Below are positions 63,998 to 64,000 of a stretch of DNA of 64,000 nt, one piece after another; position 1 is the stretch's first letter; each line of letters starts with the position of its first letter. Under the pieces are notes generated by a model, which was not told the DNA's origin, searched no databases, and was given only the letters and a program-made list of their open reading frames with translations. Both the position numbers and the translations under genes were made by a program. Origin of the DNA: an uncultured Methanobrevibacter sp. (GTDB lineage Archaea > Methanobacteriota > Methanobacteria > Methanobacteriales > Methanobacteriaceae); the NCBI GenBank assembly GCA_900314635.1, contig OMVY01000004.1:4878-68877 (forward strand). Reading direction: 5' to 3'.

Positions 63998-64000
63998 ATT

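Overview
The window is AT-rich archaeal DNA, most likely from a Methanobrevibacter-type member of the Methanobacteriales. The reasons are archaeal/eukaryotic-type ribosomal proteins (eS4, eL14, eL18, eL19, eL32, eL34), archaeal RNA polymerase subunits (Rpo3, Rpo6, Rpo10), aIF1, RNase P Rpp29, an archaeal adenylate kinase, a mevalonate pathway ending in isopentenyl phosphate kinase, pyruvate carboxylase subunit A next to biotin ligase, and large Asn/Thr-rich adhesin-like surface proteins. Genus is an inference; no rRNA gene is present.

Layout. (1) 1-7000: three surface proteins (one cut by the window start), each ending in a T-G-[N/V]-P motif, a hydrophobic segment and a charged tail; one carries LPSTG. 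(2) 7.2-13.7 kb: fumarase beta subunit, a small conserved protein, a PLP enzyme of the MJ0158 family, then birA and pycA on the minus strand and a METTL5-type RNA methyltransferase. (3) 14.4-35.2 kb: a SPOUT methyltransferase followed by the S10/spc-type ribosomal supercluster (uL3 to uL15), secY, adkA, an EMC3/YidC-like protein, eL34, cmk, eL14 and the Cbf5/TruB pseudouridine synthase. (4) 35.2-40.4 kb: an accessory block of little-known genes: a SHOCT protein, a holin-like/phosphodiesterase fusion with an 11-residue repeat, a TPR-like protein and a possible 50-residue membrane protein. (5) 40.8-48.8 kb: tRNA-Ser(GGA), then the uS13-uS4-uS11-Rpo3-eL18-uL13-uS9-Rpo10-Rpo6-enolase-ferredoxin-uS2 cluster. 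(6) 49-62 kb: a MEMO-like protein and the isoprenoid genes mvk, ipk, fni, RNase J and idsA. A 6-kb insert after ipk splits this cluster; it holds a giant beta-helix protein with an unusual C-terminal domain and an acidic gene just downstream. (7) 62.4-64 kb: a small membrane-anchored protein and an ARPP-1-like protein.

How the parts work together. Regions 3 and 5 encode the core of translation, transcription and protein export, mostly in tightly spaced polycistrons. Region 6 makes the isoprenoid precursors of archaeal lipids. Regions 1 and the insert in region 6 build the cell surface. The insert is the best candidate for an undescribed system: it resembles a contact-dependent toxin with a cognate immunity gene, but the functional claim is inference only.

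Non-coding structure is rich. Many genes end in perfect inverted repeats followed by T-runs, several intergenic regions hold short tandem arrays (one of which has copied a gene's last codons and stop), and many start codons lie exactly 3 nt after GGTGAT or a close variant. That spacing was used to choose several starts, including three genes too short for a 60-residue ORF cutoff (uS14, eL14, Rpo10).
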